A stretch of DNA of 64,000 bases, from the NCBI GenBank assembly GCA_001898035.1, contig MKRX01000005.1, positions 173,730 through 237,729 on the forward strand, given 5' to 3'. The notes under the pieces are model-generated. The model made no database searches. It saw only the letters and a list, made by a program, of their open reading frames with translations, and was not told where the DNA came from. The DNA is from Armatimonadetes bacterium 55-13. GTDB lineage: Bacteria > Armatimonadota > Fimbriimonadia > Fimbriimonadales > Fimbriimonadaceae. Shown here piece by piece: positions 36,114 to 44,818 of this stretch (position 1 is the stretch's first letter; every line of letters starts with the position of its first letter). A program made the translations under genes and the position numbers.

Positions 36114-37946
36114 ATGGCGCAGAGCCGCCAGGTTGAAATGGACATTTTCGCAATAGGTCTTGCTCCCGTCGCAAGTCAGGAACCAGACGCTCCCACTCAA
36201 GCGGAGCCCGGTTTTGACGAGGCGCTGGCGCAGGTCCAAAACCAATCTGAAGGGTCACCACCCATCGGCCCACCTGGGGCCGAGCCACCACCCGGCAAGT
36301 CCGCCGCGGGGGAAGGGGTCACGAAAACTGAGCCGAATGCTCTTTCGAATAAACCGGACTTCCTCCCGCTCCCCGAAGTAGATGTTGAAATGCCTGCCCC
36401 ATTCTGGGACGGCCAATCGGCAGATACAACGGAAGGTGTGACCGATGCCGAGACATCGGATACTGATCGTCCCAGCGATGAGGCCATCGAATTGATGATG
36501 AGCCAATTCGCCGGAGGTCTCTTTGTTGAACCCCAGGCCGTCGTTGCCATGCCGGGCTCCAACGAATTTGAAGTTGAAGAGACGCCCACAATTTCTCCCA
36601 CCTGCCCGAGTCCTATCGATCTCAGCGCGGCGCCGACTTCTGAAGTCCAGGCTCCCGAGAATGACCTGGTGACGAGCACCGATGGGAATTTTGAGACGTT
36701 CGTTGAGTCGGCGGTTGAAGGAGTTCCCCAGCGGGCGAAAATCACTCCTTCAACGCCAGAGACCGAACCACAAGATTTCGTTAAGACCGAAGAATCGGCC
36801 AAGACGGTTGTGGTTTCAGCAGAAACTACCCTTAACGAAGACGCTGGCGAATTCGAACTCACGGAAGAAGTCGCCCGCGATTTAGGGCTAAGAACCGTCG
36901 AGGGGGCGCCTCAGACTACTGAGTTCGTTCCTCAAGAACCTCAACTGGAGAAAGCGACAAACTCCACCCTCAACGCCGCCGAGCATGACGTCAAGTCGTC
37001 CGGAACGAAGGACGTTAATCTTGATTCAAAGGTTGCCAAGGCGCAAAGTGACACTGAGTCAAACGCAGGGGTAAACGCGGAAGGAACCCAAAACGCGCTC
37101 ACATCTGAAAGGGTTGAACCCAAGCAACCCGCAGAGTCGACGCAGCCAAAGCTTGTGGACACGACCGAGGGGAAACCTTTAACTCAGGTCGAATCTTCGT
37201 CAAAAAATCAGTCGAGCGATCAAGGTCAAGCGAACTCGAATTCCGACAAGAAAGGCACAAGCCTGCCTAAAGGCGAAAACCAAGGAATCAAGGGCGAGGA
37301 TGTGACTGTTCCGACGGACACAACGAAGGGTAAAGACACGCGCCCTGAATCCGAACCGAGAGTCTCTCAATCTCCCGCAACGGACACGACCAGCCAGGTG
37401 GCTGTCGTCGCCAATCCCGAAAAGCCTGCGTCTAACAACTCAGTCTCGACAATCAAGGCTGCTCCTCTGGAACCCAAGGAAGTCAATCAGGTCGTCAAGC
37501 AAGTTGCAGATCGGCTCCAAATGCTTGCCGCTGCTCGGCCCAAGAATGGCGTTACCGTCCATCTGAGCCCGGAGAACTTCGGGACGGTAACGGTCGTCGT
37601 TAAGGCCATCGGTCGAACGGTTGACACCCAGCTCTTTGCGAGCGAAGATCGAGTGCGCGAGGCTCTAGATCAGAACCAGACTCGGCTCACAGAGGCAATG
37701 AATTCTCGCGGGTTCCAGCTTCAATCCGTGTCGGTCAGCCAGCAGAGCAACAACTCAACATCGTCTCAAGCGAATCGAGATTGGCAAAATCAAACCGCCC
37801 AACGTGAGGGGAGTGCATCTCAGCAGAACTCACAGAACGAATCGGGCCGCCAAGGAAATTCAAACCACTCACAACGATTTGTCGATCAGCCGGAATCCCA
37901 GGGACGCTGGATGTCCTATGCGGGCGGCTTTGATCTTGCGATCTAA
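36114..37946 (+). CDS. fliK: Flagellar hook-length control protein FliK
   Basis: 610 aa. Most of the protein (about 1-450) is a disordered acidic, Thr/Glu/Ser-rich segment. The conserved C-terminal Flg_hook domain covers about 455-550 (GVTVHLSPENFGTVTVVVKAIG, in shorter form VTVHLSPENFG, then LTEAMNSRGFQLQSVSV). FliK measures hook length and switches the export apparatus from hook to filament subunits. ATG 36114 is favoured by the promoter position. ATG 36138 (MDIFAIGL) is an alternative with a weak ribosome binding site. First gene of fliK-flgD-TIGR02530-flgE. Confidence 0.85.
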   Translation: MAQSRQVEMDIFAIGLAPVASQEPDAPTQAEPGFDEALAQVQNQSEGSPPIGPPGAEPPPGKSAAGEGVTKTEPNALSNKPDFLPLPEVDVEMPAPFWDGQSADTTEGVTDAETSDTDRPSDEAIELMMSQFAGGLFVEPQAVVAMPGSNEFEVEETPTISPTCPSPIDLSAAPTSEVQAPENDLVTSTDGNFETFVESAVEGVPQRAKITPSTPETEPQDFVKTEESAKTVVVSAETTLNEDAGEFELTEEVARDLGLRTVEGAPQTTEFVPQEPQLEKATNSTLNAAEHDVKSSGTKDVNLDSKVAKAQSDTESNAGVNAEGTQNALTSERVEPKQPAESTQPKLVDTTEGKPLTQVESSSKNQSSDQGQANSNSDKKGTSLPKGENQGIKGEDVTVPTDTTKGKDTRPESEPRVSQSPATDTTSQVAVVANPEKPASNNSVSTIKAAPLEPKEVNQVVKQVADRLQMLAAARPKNGVTVHLSPENFGTVTVVVKAIGRTVDTQLFASEDRVREALDQNQTRLTEAMNSRGFQLQSVSVSQQSNNSTSSQANRDWQNQTAQREGSASQQNSQNESGRQGNSNHSQRFVDQPESQGRWMSYAGGFDLAI

Positions 37947-37962
37947 AGGAAAGGCAACAATC

Positions 37963-38469
37963 ATGGATACCGTAGGAAATGTCAGCAGCTCCCAGTATTG
38001 GGGAACTACGTCGGCCGAGCCAAAACAACAGCTCGACATGGCAACGTTTCTTAATTTGCTGGTGACGCAATTGTCTAATCAAAATCCCTTGGAGCCGATG
38101 AACGACTCCGAGTTCTATGCCCAAATCGCCCAGCTGGGACAAGTTCAAGGCATTAATAAGATTAATGAAACCTTGGCTACCCAGTCCCAAGCGATAACCG
38201 ACCTGAAGACCGCCTTAACCGACGGAGTCGAGCAACAGTTGAGCGGACTTGGAGCGATTTACAATAACCTCTCCGTGAGTCAGGCTGCTAGCATGATTGG
38301 CAAGCAGGTGACTGCCACAATCCCGGCAACCGACTCAACGCCGCAGCAGGTCATCACCGGCACGGCGACTCGAGTAAATATCACGAGTGAGGGATATGTG
38401 GTACGAATCGAAGGAGCGGACGGCGCGATTAACGACGTTAAGCTGTCAACGATCTCGTCCATTGGCTAA
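37963..38469 (+). CDS. flgD: Flagellar hook capping protein FlgD
   Basis: 168 aa from ATG 37963 with AAAGGAAAGG upstream. The N-terminal signature is MATFLNLLVTQLSNQNPLEP, and YAQIAQLGQVQGINKIN follows, both diagnostic of FlgD. The C-terminal part (SMIGKQVTA...VVRIEGADGAINDVKLSTI) is the short form without the extra Ig/tudor domains of enterobacterial FlgD. It caps the growing hook so that FlgE subunits can assemble. It is 16 bp after fliK. Confidence 0.93.
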   Translation: MDTVGNVSSSQYWGTTSAEPKQQLDMATFLNLLVTQLSNQNPLEPMNDSEFYAQIAQLGQVQGINKINETLATQSQAITDLKTALTDGVEQQLSGLGAIYNNLSVSQAASMIGKQVTATIPATDSTPQQVITGTATRVNITSEGYVVRIEGADGAINDVKLSTISSIG

Positions 38470-38484
38470 GAATCGAGAGAAATC

Positions 38485-38856
38485 ATGAGCGATCCCATCC
38501 AGAACCGAAGAATAAGCGAACTCCTTCAAGGGCAAACGTTTCCAACGACCGCCCCCTCCCCCAAGGTTGAGAGTGGTTCGGACTTCAGCGCGATTCTCCA
38601 AGATCGTCTCAAAGTGAGCGGACATGCGCAAACTCGAATGCAGAGCCGAAACATCGAACTCGGGCAGGCAGAATGGAATCGCGTCATGGACGGAGTCGAT
38701 CGGGCCGCAGCTAAAGGCGCGAAAGAGTCTCTCGTACTCGTTGATAACGCAGCTTTGGTCGTCAGCATCAAGAACCGGACGGTGATTACGGCGGTTGACC
38801 AAGCACATCTTAAGGAAAACGTCTTTACCAACATCGATAGCGCGGTGATTGTGTAA
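38485..38856 (+). CDS. Flagellar operon protein, TIGR02530 family
   Basis: 123 aa. The region SGHAQTRMQSRNIELGQAEWN and DRAAAKGAKESLVLVDNAALVVSIKNRTVITAVD (shown in part) fits the TIGR02530 flagellar operon family, which sits between flgD and flgE in Firmicutes and other phyla. The role is not known, and it has been discussed as a hook assembly factor. Ribosome binding site GAGAGAAATC before the ATG is weak. Its position in the operon is the main support. Confidence 0.82.
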   Translation: MSDPIQNRRISELLQGQTFPTTAPSPKVESGSDFSAILQDRLKVSGHAQTRMQSRNIELGQAEWNRVMDGVDRAAAKGAKESLVLVDNAALVVSIKNRTVITAVDQAHLKENVFTNIDSAVIV

Positions 38857-39005
38857 AGCCATAGCGACTTTAAAACGGGGAAGGAAAGCGGCAGGATCGG
38901 AGCGTGCGGGCTTCGAGTGTCTATGGCGGTCCAGAAGCGACCAGTCCAATCTTTCCCCCTAAGACCCAGAGCGAAAGCTCAAAAAGGAATAGGAGCAAAC
39001 AGGAC

Positions 39006-40259
39006 ATGCTACAGGCACTACTCGCTGGCGTCGCCAGCATCAAGGCGCAGCAGACGCGCATGAACGTCATCGGTAACAACTTGGCCAACGTCAACACTAC
39101 GGCTTACAAGGGTTCTCGCGTAACGTTCCAAGACATGATTGCCCAAACCATTCGCGGTGCGGGTCGACCTACGGCGCAGACCGGAGGCACGAACGCAATC
39201 CAGTTCGGCCTGGGTGTGTTGGTTGCTGGCACGGATGTCAATAACGAGCAGGGATCGCTTAGTGCAACCAACCGACCCACCGACTTTGCCATCCAGGGCA
39301 ATGGCTTCTTCCTCGTTAGCAATGGCGATCGAGTTGCCTACACCCGAGACGGTTCGTTCGACCTTGACGCGAATGGTGACGTAGTTCACCGAGCTACCGG
39401 CGAACGCATGATGGGATGGACCGCGGATCCTGCGACAGGTGTGATCGATACGAACCAACCCGTCGGTACGGCATCGGCGCTGACGATTCCGATTGGCGCC
39501 CGAACGGCAGTCCAGCAGACGACGGATATCTCGTGGGCTGGCAACCTCGACTCTCGAGTCTTCTCCGAGCCCGGAACTCAAACGACCCAGGCCATCGTCC
39601 GAGTCTATGACTCGTTGGGCGCCCAGCATGACCTAACCCTGACCATCTCGGAGTCGGCAACTGCCAACGAGTGGAACTGGTCTGTTGCAGGTGCTAACGG
39701 TGACACCGTCACAGGTAGCGGCACGCTCGTCTTCGATCCCACGACGGGACAAATGACCTCGGGTTCCCCGGGCGCCATCAGCGTTACGCCTCCTGCCGCA
39801 ACCGGTGTTCCCGCGTTTCCTGTGAATCTTGACTTCAGTTCTATCTCGCAACTCGCCGCAGAAATGCAGGTCAATGCTTCCAGCCAGAACGGTTTTGCTC
39901 CTGGATCGCTTTCTTCGTTCTCAGTCGGTACGGACGGTGTCATCACCGGTCTGTATACGAACGGTCTAACCCGACCGCTGGGCCAGATTGCTCTTGCGAT
40001 CTTCCCGAACTCGAACGGTTTGGAACGCATGGGTAACAACCTTTGGCGAAACACCGACAACTCGGGTGTCCCGGTCGTGGGTACCGCTCGTAGTGGTGGC
40101 CGAGGTTCGATCAACTCCGGATTCCTTGAGCAATCGAATATCGACATCGGTAACGAGTTCACCGAGTTGATCGTCACCCAGCGTGGCTTCCAAGCTAACA
40201 CCAAAGTTGTCACCACGGTAGACGAAATGCTTCAAGACCTGATCAATATGAAGCGCTAA
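39006..40259 (+). CDS. flgE: Flagellar hook protein FlgE
   Basis: 417 aa from ATG 39006, chosen because homologues start with MLQALLAGVASIKAQQ and AGGAG/CAGGAC lies just upstream. The N-terminal rod/hook helix has NVIGNNLANVNTTAYKGS, followed by the D0/D1 linker with AIQGNGFFLV. The C-terminal helix has SNIDIGNEFTELIVTQRGFQANTKVV. Subunits are exported through the flagellar apparatus and form the universal joint. A terminator directly after the gene ends this four-gene block, so the rest of the flagellar genes lie elsewhere. Confidence 0.95.
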   Translation: MLQALLAGVASIKAQQTRMNVIGNNLANVNTTAYKGSRVTFQDMIAQTIRGAGRPTAQTGGTNAIQFGLGVLVAGTDVNNEQGSLSATNRPTDFAIQGNGFFLVSNGDRVAYTRDGSFDLDANGDVVHRATGERMMGWTADPATGVIDTNQPVGTASALTIPIGARTAVQQTTDISWAGNLDSRVFSEPGTQTTQAIVRVYDSLGAQHDLTLTISESATANEWNWSVAGANGDTVTGSGTLVFDPTTGQMTSGSPGAISVTPPAATGVPAFPVNLDFSSISQLAAEMQVNASSQNGFAPGSLSSFSVGTDGVITGLYTNGLTRPLGQIALAIFPNSNGLERMGNNLWRNTDNSGVPVVGTARSGGRGSINSGFLEQSNIDIGNEFTELIVTQRGFQANTKVVTTVDEMLQDLINMKR

Positions 40260-40282
40260 TAGTCTGGTAGTGCTCGATTCCT

Positions 40283-40323
40283 AAATGATCGCGGCCGAAC
40301 TAGGTCGCGATCATTTGCGTTTA
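40283..40323 (+). terminator. Terminator after flgE
   Basis: AAATGATCGCG (40283-40293) pairs with CGCGATCATTT (40306-40316), followed by GCGTTTAG. Confidence 0.8.
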
Positions 40324-40356
40324 GTAACTGGATCAAATTGTAGGCGTCATTTAGGT

Positions 40357-40920
40357 GTGCCAATTGTCTCGCTTGCCATATCGCTTCTTGTCAGCCAAGT
40401 GATGAAGCTGCATCCCGGTGATTGTTTTACGATTCACGGCGGTGCGATAGTCAGTCCAACTCAGCTAGTCGTTTATGTCGAAGAAGTCGATGCAGGTCTC
40501 CACAAGATGTCGCGCCATCGAGTAAAGCTTGCTCATGTCATCGATCCGCCAAAAGACAGTCCCGCTTTCGTCAAAGGACTTGGCTGCCTTAGCTCAGTAC
40601 TTCGAATTCCGATGGACGACAAGAAGGATCAGCCGATCATGCACGATAAGGATTTGGAGCCGCCAACATTTCTGGTTCGTGGCCGACTTCCAGACCAAAC
40701 TCTCGTTTGTCAGGTGACCTACACGAGGTTCGAACCTTCGGTAGATTTTCAATTCATGGCCGTCGATACTGACTTGAGCGAGTTACTCGTGGAGTACGGC
40801 TTGGCGGATTTCACCGAGTCACCCTCGATGAGTGACGTGGAGAGGTTGCGATTTCGTCGTCTTCGGGAATCCGCCCAAGAGAAGGAAATGGGGATGTGGG
40901 CGAAGAAGACCAACGACTAA
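40357..40920 (+). CDS. Secreted or anchored protein with nuclease-like C-terminus (tentative)
   Basis: About 187 aa from a GTG at 40357, chosen because it lies after the flgE terminator and gives a hydrophobic N-terminus (VPIVSLAISLLVSQV). ATG 40402 (MKLHPGDCF) is the alternative. The C-terminal LSELLVEYGLADF, then ERLRFRRLRESAQEKEMGMWAK, looks like the end of staphylococcal-nuclease (thermonuclease) domains. The catalytic Arg/Glu residues of that family are not recognisable in the first half, so activity is doubtful. Function unknown. Confidence 0.45.
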   Translation: MPIVSLAISLLVSQVMKLHPGDCFTIHGGAIVSPTQLVVYVEEVDAGLHKMSRHRVKLAHVIDPPKDSPAFVKGLGCLSSVLRIPMDDKKDQPIMHDKDLEPPTFLVRGRLPDQTLVCQVTYTRFEPSVDFQFMAVDTDLSELLVEYGLADFTESPSMSDVERLRFRRLRESAQEKEMGMWAKKTND

Positions 40921-40934
40921 TCACTCGCCTGCGG

Positions 40935-40940
40935 TAGCAT
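40935..40940 (+). promoter_or_regulatory. -10 box of leaderless ridA
   Basis: GGTAGCAT, with TAGCAT ending 7 nt before ATG 40948. Confidence 0.6.
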
Positions 40941-40947
40941 CATGCTC

Positions 40948-41328
40948 ATGCAGCGTGAAGTGCTTTCAACGTCAAATGCCCCTGCCGCCATCGGTCCATA
41001 CAGCCAGGCAATTCGAGCAGAAGGGAAGTTCCTTTTTTGCAGTGGCCAGATTCCGCTCACTCCTTCGGGTGAACTGATTCAAGGCGATGTGAAGGTTCAA
41101 GCAGAGCAATGCATGAAGAATATCGAGGGCGTCCTCGCCGAAGCTGGGCTCAATTTCTCTAATGTCGTTAAGACGACGATCTTCCTCAGTTCCATGGATC
41201 ACTTCGCCGCTGTCAACGAGGTCTACGGTGCGGCATTCGACTCCAATCCTCCGGCACGATCGACTGTTGCCGTCGCGGGGTTGCCTAAGAATGTTGACGT
41301 CGAAATCGAGGTCTTGGCGGTTTATTGA
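40948..41328 (+). CDS. ridA: RidA family enamine/imine deaminase
   Basis: 126 aa. STSNAPAAIGPYSQAI, FLFCSGQIPL, GVLAEAGLNFSNVVKTTIFL and PPARSTVAVAGLPKNVDVEIE cover the whole family, including the conserved Arg (in PPARST) and Glu (in DVEIEVLAV). RidA hydrolyses reactive enamines or imines made by PLP enzymes in the cytoplasm. ATG 40948 is preferred over 40942 because the -10 box lies 7 nt before it and homologues start here. The stop codon overlaps the TTG start of the next gene (TTGA). Confidence 0.94.
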   Translation: MQREVLSTSNAPAAIGPYSQAIRAEGKFLFCSGQIPLTPSGELIQGDVKVQAEQCMKNIEGVLAEAGLNFSNVVKTTIFLSSMDHFAAVNEVYGAAFDSNPPARSTVAVAGLPKNVDVEIEVLAVY

Positions 41329-42233
41329 AACGCGTCGTTTCCGTCAGCCTTGGTTCGAGCAAGCGCAATAAGAGCCAAGAGGTCGAAATCCTCGGTGAGA
41401 AGTTTTCCGTCGAGAGAATCGGTACCGACGGCGACCTTAAGAAGTTCGGCGATATGTTCGCCGAACTAGACGGAAAGGTCGATGCGCTTGGTGTTGGCGG
41501 CGCCGATATCTATGTCGTTGTCGGTGAGAAAAGGTATGCGTTTCGCCAGATCCTCAAACTGGTTGCCCGGGCGCGCAAGACTCCCGTCGTCGATGGCAGT
41601 GGCCTCAAGCACACCCTTGAGAGGGTCACCATCGAGACCCTTCAGAATGACGGGACAGTGGACTTTAAGAAGGAGACGGTTCTCCTCGTTTCTGCTGTCG
41701 ATCGATTCGGAATGGCCCAGGCGCTCGATAAGATTGGTGGAAAGGTGATCTATGGGGACCTTCTCTTTGGGATCGGCCTCCCATTCCCGATTAATAAATA
41801 TAAGAACGTCAAACGATTGGGCGCGACCGTCTTACCAATAATCACGAAACTTCCGTTCAAATGGTTCTATCCGACCGGTGAGAAACAGGATGAACGCAAG
41901 CCCAAGTTCGAAAAGGTTTGGCGAGAGGCCACTTTGATCGCGGGAGATACATTGTTCATCAAACGGTATGCCTCCAACGACTTAAAAGGAAAGACAATTC
42001 TTACCCAGACGGTTCGAAAAGCCGACCTTGAGTGGCTAAAAAAGGCCGGTGCGAAGCGGGTCATTACAACGACGCCTGTGATGGGAGGCGAAACATTCGC
42101 CACGAACGTCATGGAAGGTGTAATCGTGGCGCTGCTAGGACGTCCTCCGGCCCAAATTACGGAGAAGGACTACCTAGAAACGCTAGGCAAACTGGGCTGG
42201 AAGCCAAACGTTATTGATCTGTCGACCGTATAG
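41325..42233 (+). CDS. Quinate 5-dehydrogenase-like protein (annotated family, function unproven)
   Basis: 302 aa from a TTG that overlaps the ridA stop (TTGA). RVVSVSLGSSKRNKSQEVEI at the N-terminus, ERIGTDGDLKKFG and DALGVGGADIYV belong to a family often annotated as quinate 5-dehydrogenase in Firmicutes and related phyla. No classic Gly-rich Rossmann loop is evident apart from DALGVGGAD, so the annotation may be wrong. PVVDGSGLKHTLERVT and TTPVMGGETFATNVMEGV are the other conserved-looking blocks. The next gene, 45 bp downstream, encodes an acyl-ACP-reductase-like protein, and I recall similar pairs in other phyla. Confidence 0.6.
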   Translation: MKRVVSVSLGSSKRNKSQEVEILGEKFSVERIGTDGDLKKFGDMFAELDGKVDALGVGGADIYVVVGEKRYAFRQILKLVARARKTPVVDGSGLKHTLERVTIETLQNDGTVDFKKETVLLVSAVDRFGMAQALDKIGGKVIYGDLLFGIGLPFPINKYKNVKRLGATVLPIITKLPFKWFYPTGEKQDERKPKFEKVWREATLIAGDTLFIKRYASNDLKGKTILTQTVRKADLEWLKKAGAKRVITTTPVMGGETFATNVMEGVIVALLGRPPAQITEKDYLETLGKLGWKPNVIDLSTV

Positions 42234-42278
42234 AGGCTCTGGTACCCTCAGCGGAACGACTTAACAAAAGGTAAGAAC

Positions 42279-43388
42279 TTGACTCGATTCGGATTTATTA
42301 TCCATCCCCTCTGCGCCCGCGATATCGCGCGCAAATATCCCATTGCTAAGTACATGCCGGATGCTTGGATCGAAGCCTTTGCGCGTCGAAAAGATCCAGT
42401 GGTCATGAGCAAAATCACGGGAATCGAATCTCCAACGGGCGCCAAGACCGAAGGGTGGTTTATTGGATTGCCTCTCACTCCGAATCAAATGACCAAGACC
42501 CTTCCAATTGAAGAGGTTTACGACAAGATTGCCAAGTGTGGTGATCTCGCCGCTGATTTGGGGGCCGATATCATCGGTCTCGGGGCATTTACATCGGTGG
42601 TTGGAGATGGCGGGGTCAGCGTTGCCAAGCGGACGAAGATCAAAGCCGTGACGACGGGGAATTCTTACACGGTGGCTACTGCTATCGAAGGAACTCTTGA
42701 CGCATGCAAAAGGGTTGGTGTCGATATTCCGAATTCAACCCTTGCCGTTGTCGGCGCAACGGGTTCAATTGGAAAGACCTGCGCTCGTGTCTTGGGGCGG
42801 TCCTTTGGACGAACGATTTTGGTCGGACGAGATTCAGAGCGAACCCAACTAGTTGCTGACGAACTTGAAAATGCGACGGCAACCACAGATGTCGCGGATA
42901 TTCGTCAAGCGGACGCGATCATCACGGTTAGTTCGGCCGGAAAGGAACTCATCCTTCCGGAACATCTTCGAGCCGGCGCGGTTGTATGCGATGTCGCCCG
43001 TCCTCGGGACGTGAGCGTGCGCGTATCGAAGGAGCGTCCAGACGTTCTCGTGATAGAAGGCGGTGTCGTTAAAGTTCCGGGAAACGTAGAATTCAACTTC
43101 CGTTTCGGGTTCCCCGAGAAGACCGCCTACGCCTGTATGAGCGAAACGATGATGCTTGCTTTGGAAGGTCGCGTTGAGAACTTCACTTTGGGCAAAGATG
43201 TCACCGTTGAGCAGGTAGACGAAATCAATCGAATCGCTCACAAACATGGCTTTGACCTAGCGGGCTATCGATCCTTTGAGCGGGCAGTTGACGATGCCGC
43301 CATCAATCGCGCGATCGAGGCAAGAAAAAAGAGTGCTCAAGGGGCTATGGGTTCGCAAGCGCCTGAGTTCGCTCAACAAACCCCCTAA
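42279..43388 (+). CDS. Homologue of cyanobacterial long-chain acyl-ACP reductase (AAR)
   Basis: 369 aa from a TTG with AAAAGGT upstream. The pattern of cyanobacterial AAR is followed through most of the length: FGFIIHPLCARDI, ITGIESPTGAKTEGWFI, LGADIIGLGAFTSVVGDGG, VTTGNSYTVATAIE, Rossmann motif VVGATGSIGKTCARVLG (GATGSIG at 159-165), and YACMSETMMLALEG. Cys286 in ACMSE corresponds to the acylated Cys of AAR (Cys294 in Synechococcus). Such an enzyme would reduce fatty acyl-ACP or -CoA to aldehyde with NADPH. No aldehyde-deformylating oxygenase is in the window. The 3' end overlaps the convergent HEAT gene by 44 bp. Substrate unproven. Confidence 0.7.
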   Translation: MTRFGFIIHPLCARDIARKYPIAKYMPDAWIEAFARRKDPVVMSKITGIESPTGAKTEGWFIGLPLTPNQMTKTLPIEEVYDKIAKCGDLAADLGADIIGLGAFTSVVGDGGVSVAKRTKIKAVTTGNSYTVATAIEGTLDACKRVGVDIPNSTLAVVGATGSIGKTCARVLGRSFGRTILVGRDSERTQLVADELENATATTDVADIRQADAIITVSSAGKELILPEHLRAGAVVCDVARPRDVSVRVSKERPDVLVIEGGVVKVPGNVEFNFRFGFPEKTAYACMSETMMLALEGRVENFTLGKDVTVEQVDEINRIAHKHGFDLAGYRSFERAVDDAAINRAIEARKKSAQGAMGSQAPEFAQQTP

Positions 43389-44574
43389 GACGTGGCGCGT
43401 CTAAGTGGGCAATCGCATATCGACCTGCCTCGGTTGATCCGAGCGAGTTAAGAATCGCGGCGATACGCTTCCCATCGGTTTGAGGATCAAGACTAGATAA
43501 AACTGCTACTAGAGGCTCAATGAGTCTTTCCCTACCGCTGGCAGCGATTGCGGCAGGAATCTCCAGTCTTGGATCGGATAGCGCGGACTTGATGACGTTG
43601 TCCGCTACCGGTGTCTTCACGCCCGCAGCAACTTCCAAACGAACAACGGGTGAGAGTCCTGAAGCGAGTACGCCTGCGTCTCCCGTAGCTTGGAGCGCGG
43701 CGACCGCATCGTTGTGGAGCGCCGAATCGGTGCGAGCTTCGGTAGAGAGAAGCTGAACGCTGGTTCGGTCACCGATACGTCCCAAGCCAAGAGCCGCTGC
43801 CGAACGAAAGGTCAAAGGAGCGGTTTCATCCTTGAAAATGCCCGCAAGGGTTGGCTCCGCACCAGGCCAGCCCAAATTGGCCAGCGCAGCGAGAAATGCC
43901 AGTTTTTGATCTTCCGGAGCTTTTTTGAACTGGTTGAGAACCGCAGGGCCTGCTTGGGTGTAAGCCAGTTTCCCGAGCGCATCTGCGGCGGCCAATCTCA
44001 CGTCCTTGTCCGTCGATTGCAACTTCGGCAGAATCAAAGGGGCTGAGCCGACTCCCATTTCAACCAAAAGGTCGATGGCATTTGCTCGAGTATCTGTTGA
44101 ATCGAGAGCATCTACCACAAGCGGATAGACTTCCGAGCCCCGTTTCTTCAATGCTTGAAACACCGCCAGTTTTTGAAACCCACCCGTATTTTTGAGTTCC
44201 GCCACGACCGCCTTGGGTTGAGATTCGGCGAGCCGAATCATCACCGAAGTTAATTCTTTGCGGGCGTCGGGATCGAAATCCGCGAGCCAAATTGCTGCAA
44301 GACGAATCGTCCAGGGGGCGTCGTACTTGCCGAGATTCTTTGCGGCAATGAGTTTGTCCCGTGGAGATAGCTTTTTGTAAAAGGCTGCGATATCGGGACG
44401 ATCCGGCGCATTTTCAAAGAAGGAAGCCTGAGCCTCCCCTTTGGGACCGAGGGCAAGTGAGCGGTCACGACCTTGCATGTAGATATTGGAAATTGCCAGG
44501 GTCATGGCAACGCAGAGTAAGACCAAGGAAGAAACGACCGCTCTGCGAACTCGACTGGACCCTTTTCGCGCCAT
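43345..44574 (-). CDS. Membrane-anchored HEAT-repeat protein
   Basis: 409 aa. A basic N-terminus (MARKGSSRVRRA) precedes one membrane helix (VVSSLVLLCVAMTLAISNI). The rest, outside the cytoplasm if the positive-inside rule holds, is built of HEAT/PBS-lyase-like helical pairs (for instance GSAPLILPKLQSTDKDVRLAAADALGKL, in part, and FRSAAALGLGRIGDRTSVQLL). Such scaffolds bind other proteins, and the partner is unknown. TATGGT lies 9 nt before the ATG. It is convergent with the AAR-like gene. Confidence 0.65.
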   Translation of the reverse strand: MARKGSSRVRRAVVSSLVLLCVAMTLAISNIYMQGRDRSLALGPKGEAQASFFENAPDRPDIAAFYKKLSPRDKLIAAKNLGKYDAPWTIRLAAIWLADFDPDARKELTSVMIRLAESQPKAVVAELKNTGGFQKLAVFQALKKRGSEVYPLVVDALDSTDTRANAIDLLVEMGVGSAPLILPKLQSTDKDVRLAAADALGKLAYTQAGPAVLNQFKKAPEDQKLAFLAALANLGWPGAEPTLAGIFKDETAPLTFRSAAALGLGRIGDRTSVQLLSTEARTDSALHNDAVAALQATGDAGVLASGLSPVVRLEVAAGVKTPVADNVIKSALSDPRLEIPAAIAASGRERLIEPLVAVLSSLDPQTDGKRIAAILNSLGSTEAGRYAIAHLDAPRLRGFVERTQALANP

Positions 44575-44662
44575 TGCGTAATTACCATACCAATGCGGGG
44601 ATGAAAAGAGAACCTCTATGGAAATCCCTTTTCAACCGATCAGAACAATAAGGTGAAGTGCA

Positions 44663-44818
44663 ATGACTCTCCTCTATCTCATCTCAGGTAGCGCGTTTTA
44701 CTGGCTTGCTTATCGCAATGCTCCCGTCCAAGAAGAACTGGACGCGACGCATCCGGTGAAGCAAGAAGCCGAAATCGTGCATCTGTTCCCGAACGAAACC
44801 GAATTACGAGCCGCTTGA
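44663..44818 (+). CDS. Small protein, 51 aa, with hydrophobic N-terminus
   Basis: MTLLYLISGSAFYWLAYRNA, then a Glu-rich polar tail ending in NETELRAA. AAGGTGAAG lies 5-10 nt before the ATG, a good ribosome binding site. The first ~17 residues could form one membrane helix. No family recognised. It is short, so coding status rests on the binding site and the sensible amino-acid pattern. Its stop overlaps the convergent lipoprotein-like gene by 15 bp. Confidence 0.45.
   Translation: MTLLYLISGSAFYWLAYRNAPVQEELDATHPVKQEAEIVHLFPNETELRAA

Noticed and set aside
39018-39629. A 203-aa minus-strand reading frame, and another at 39605-40216
   Set aside because: Antisense to flgE. No start signals or domain features.
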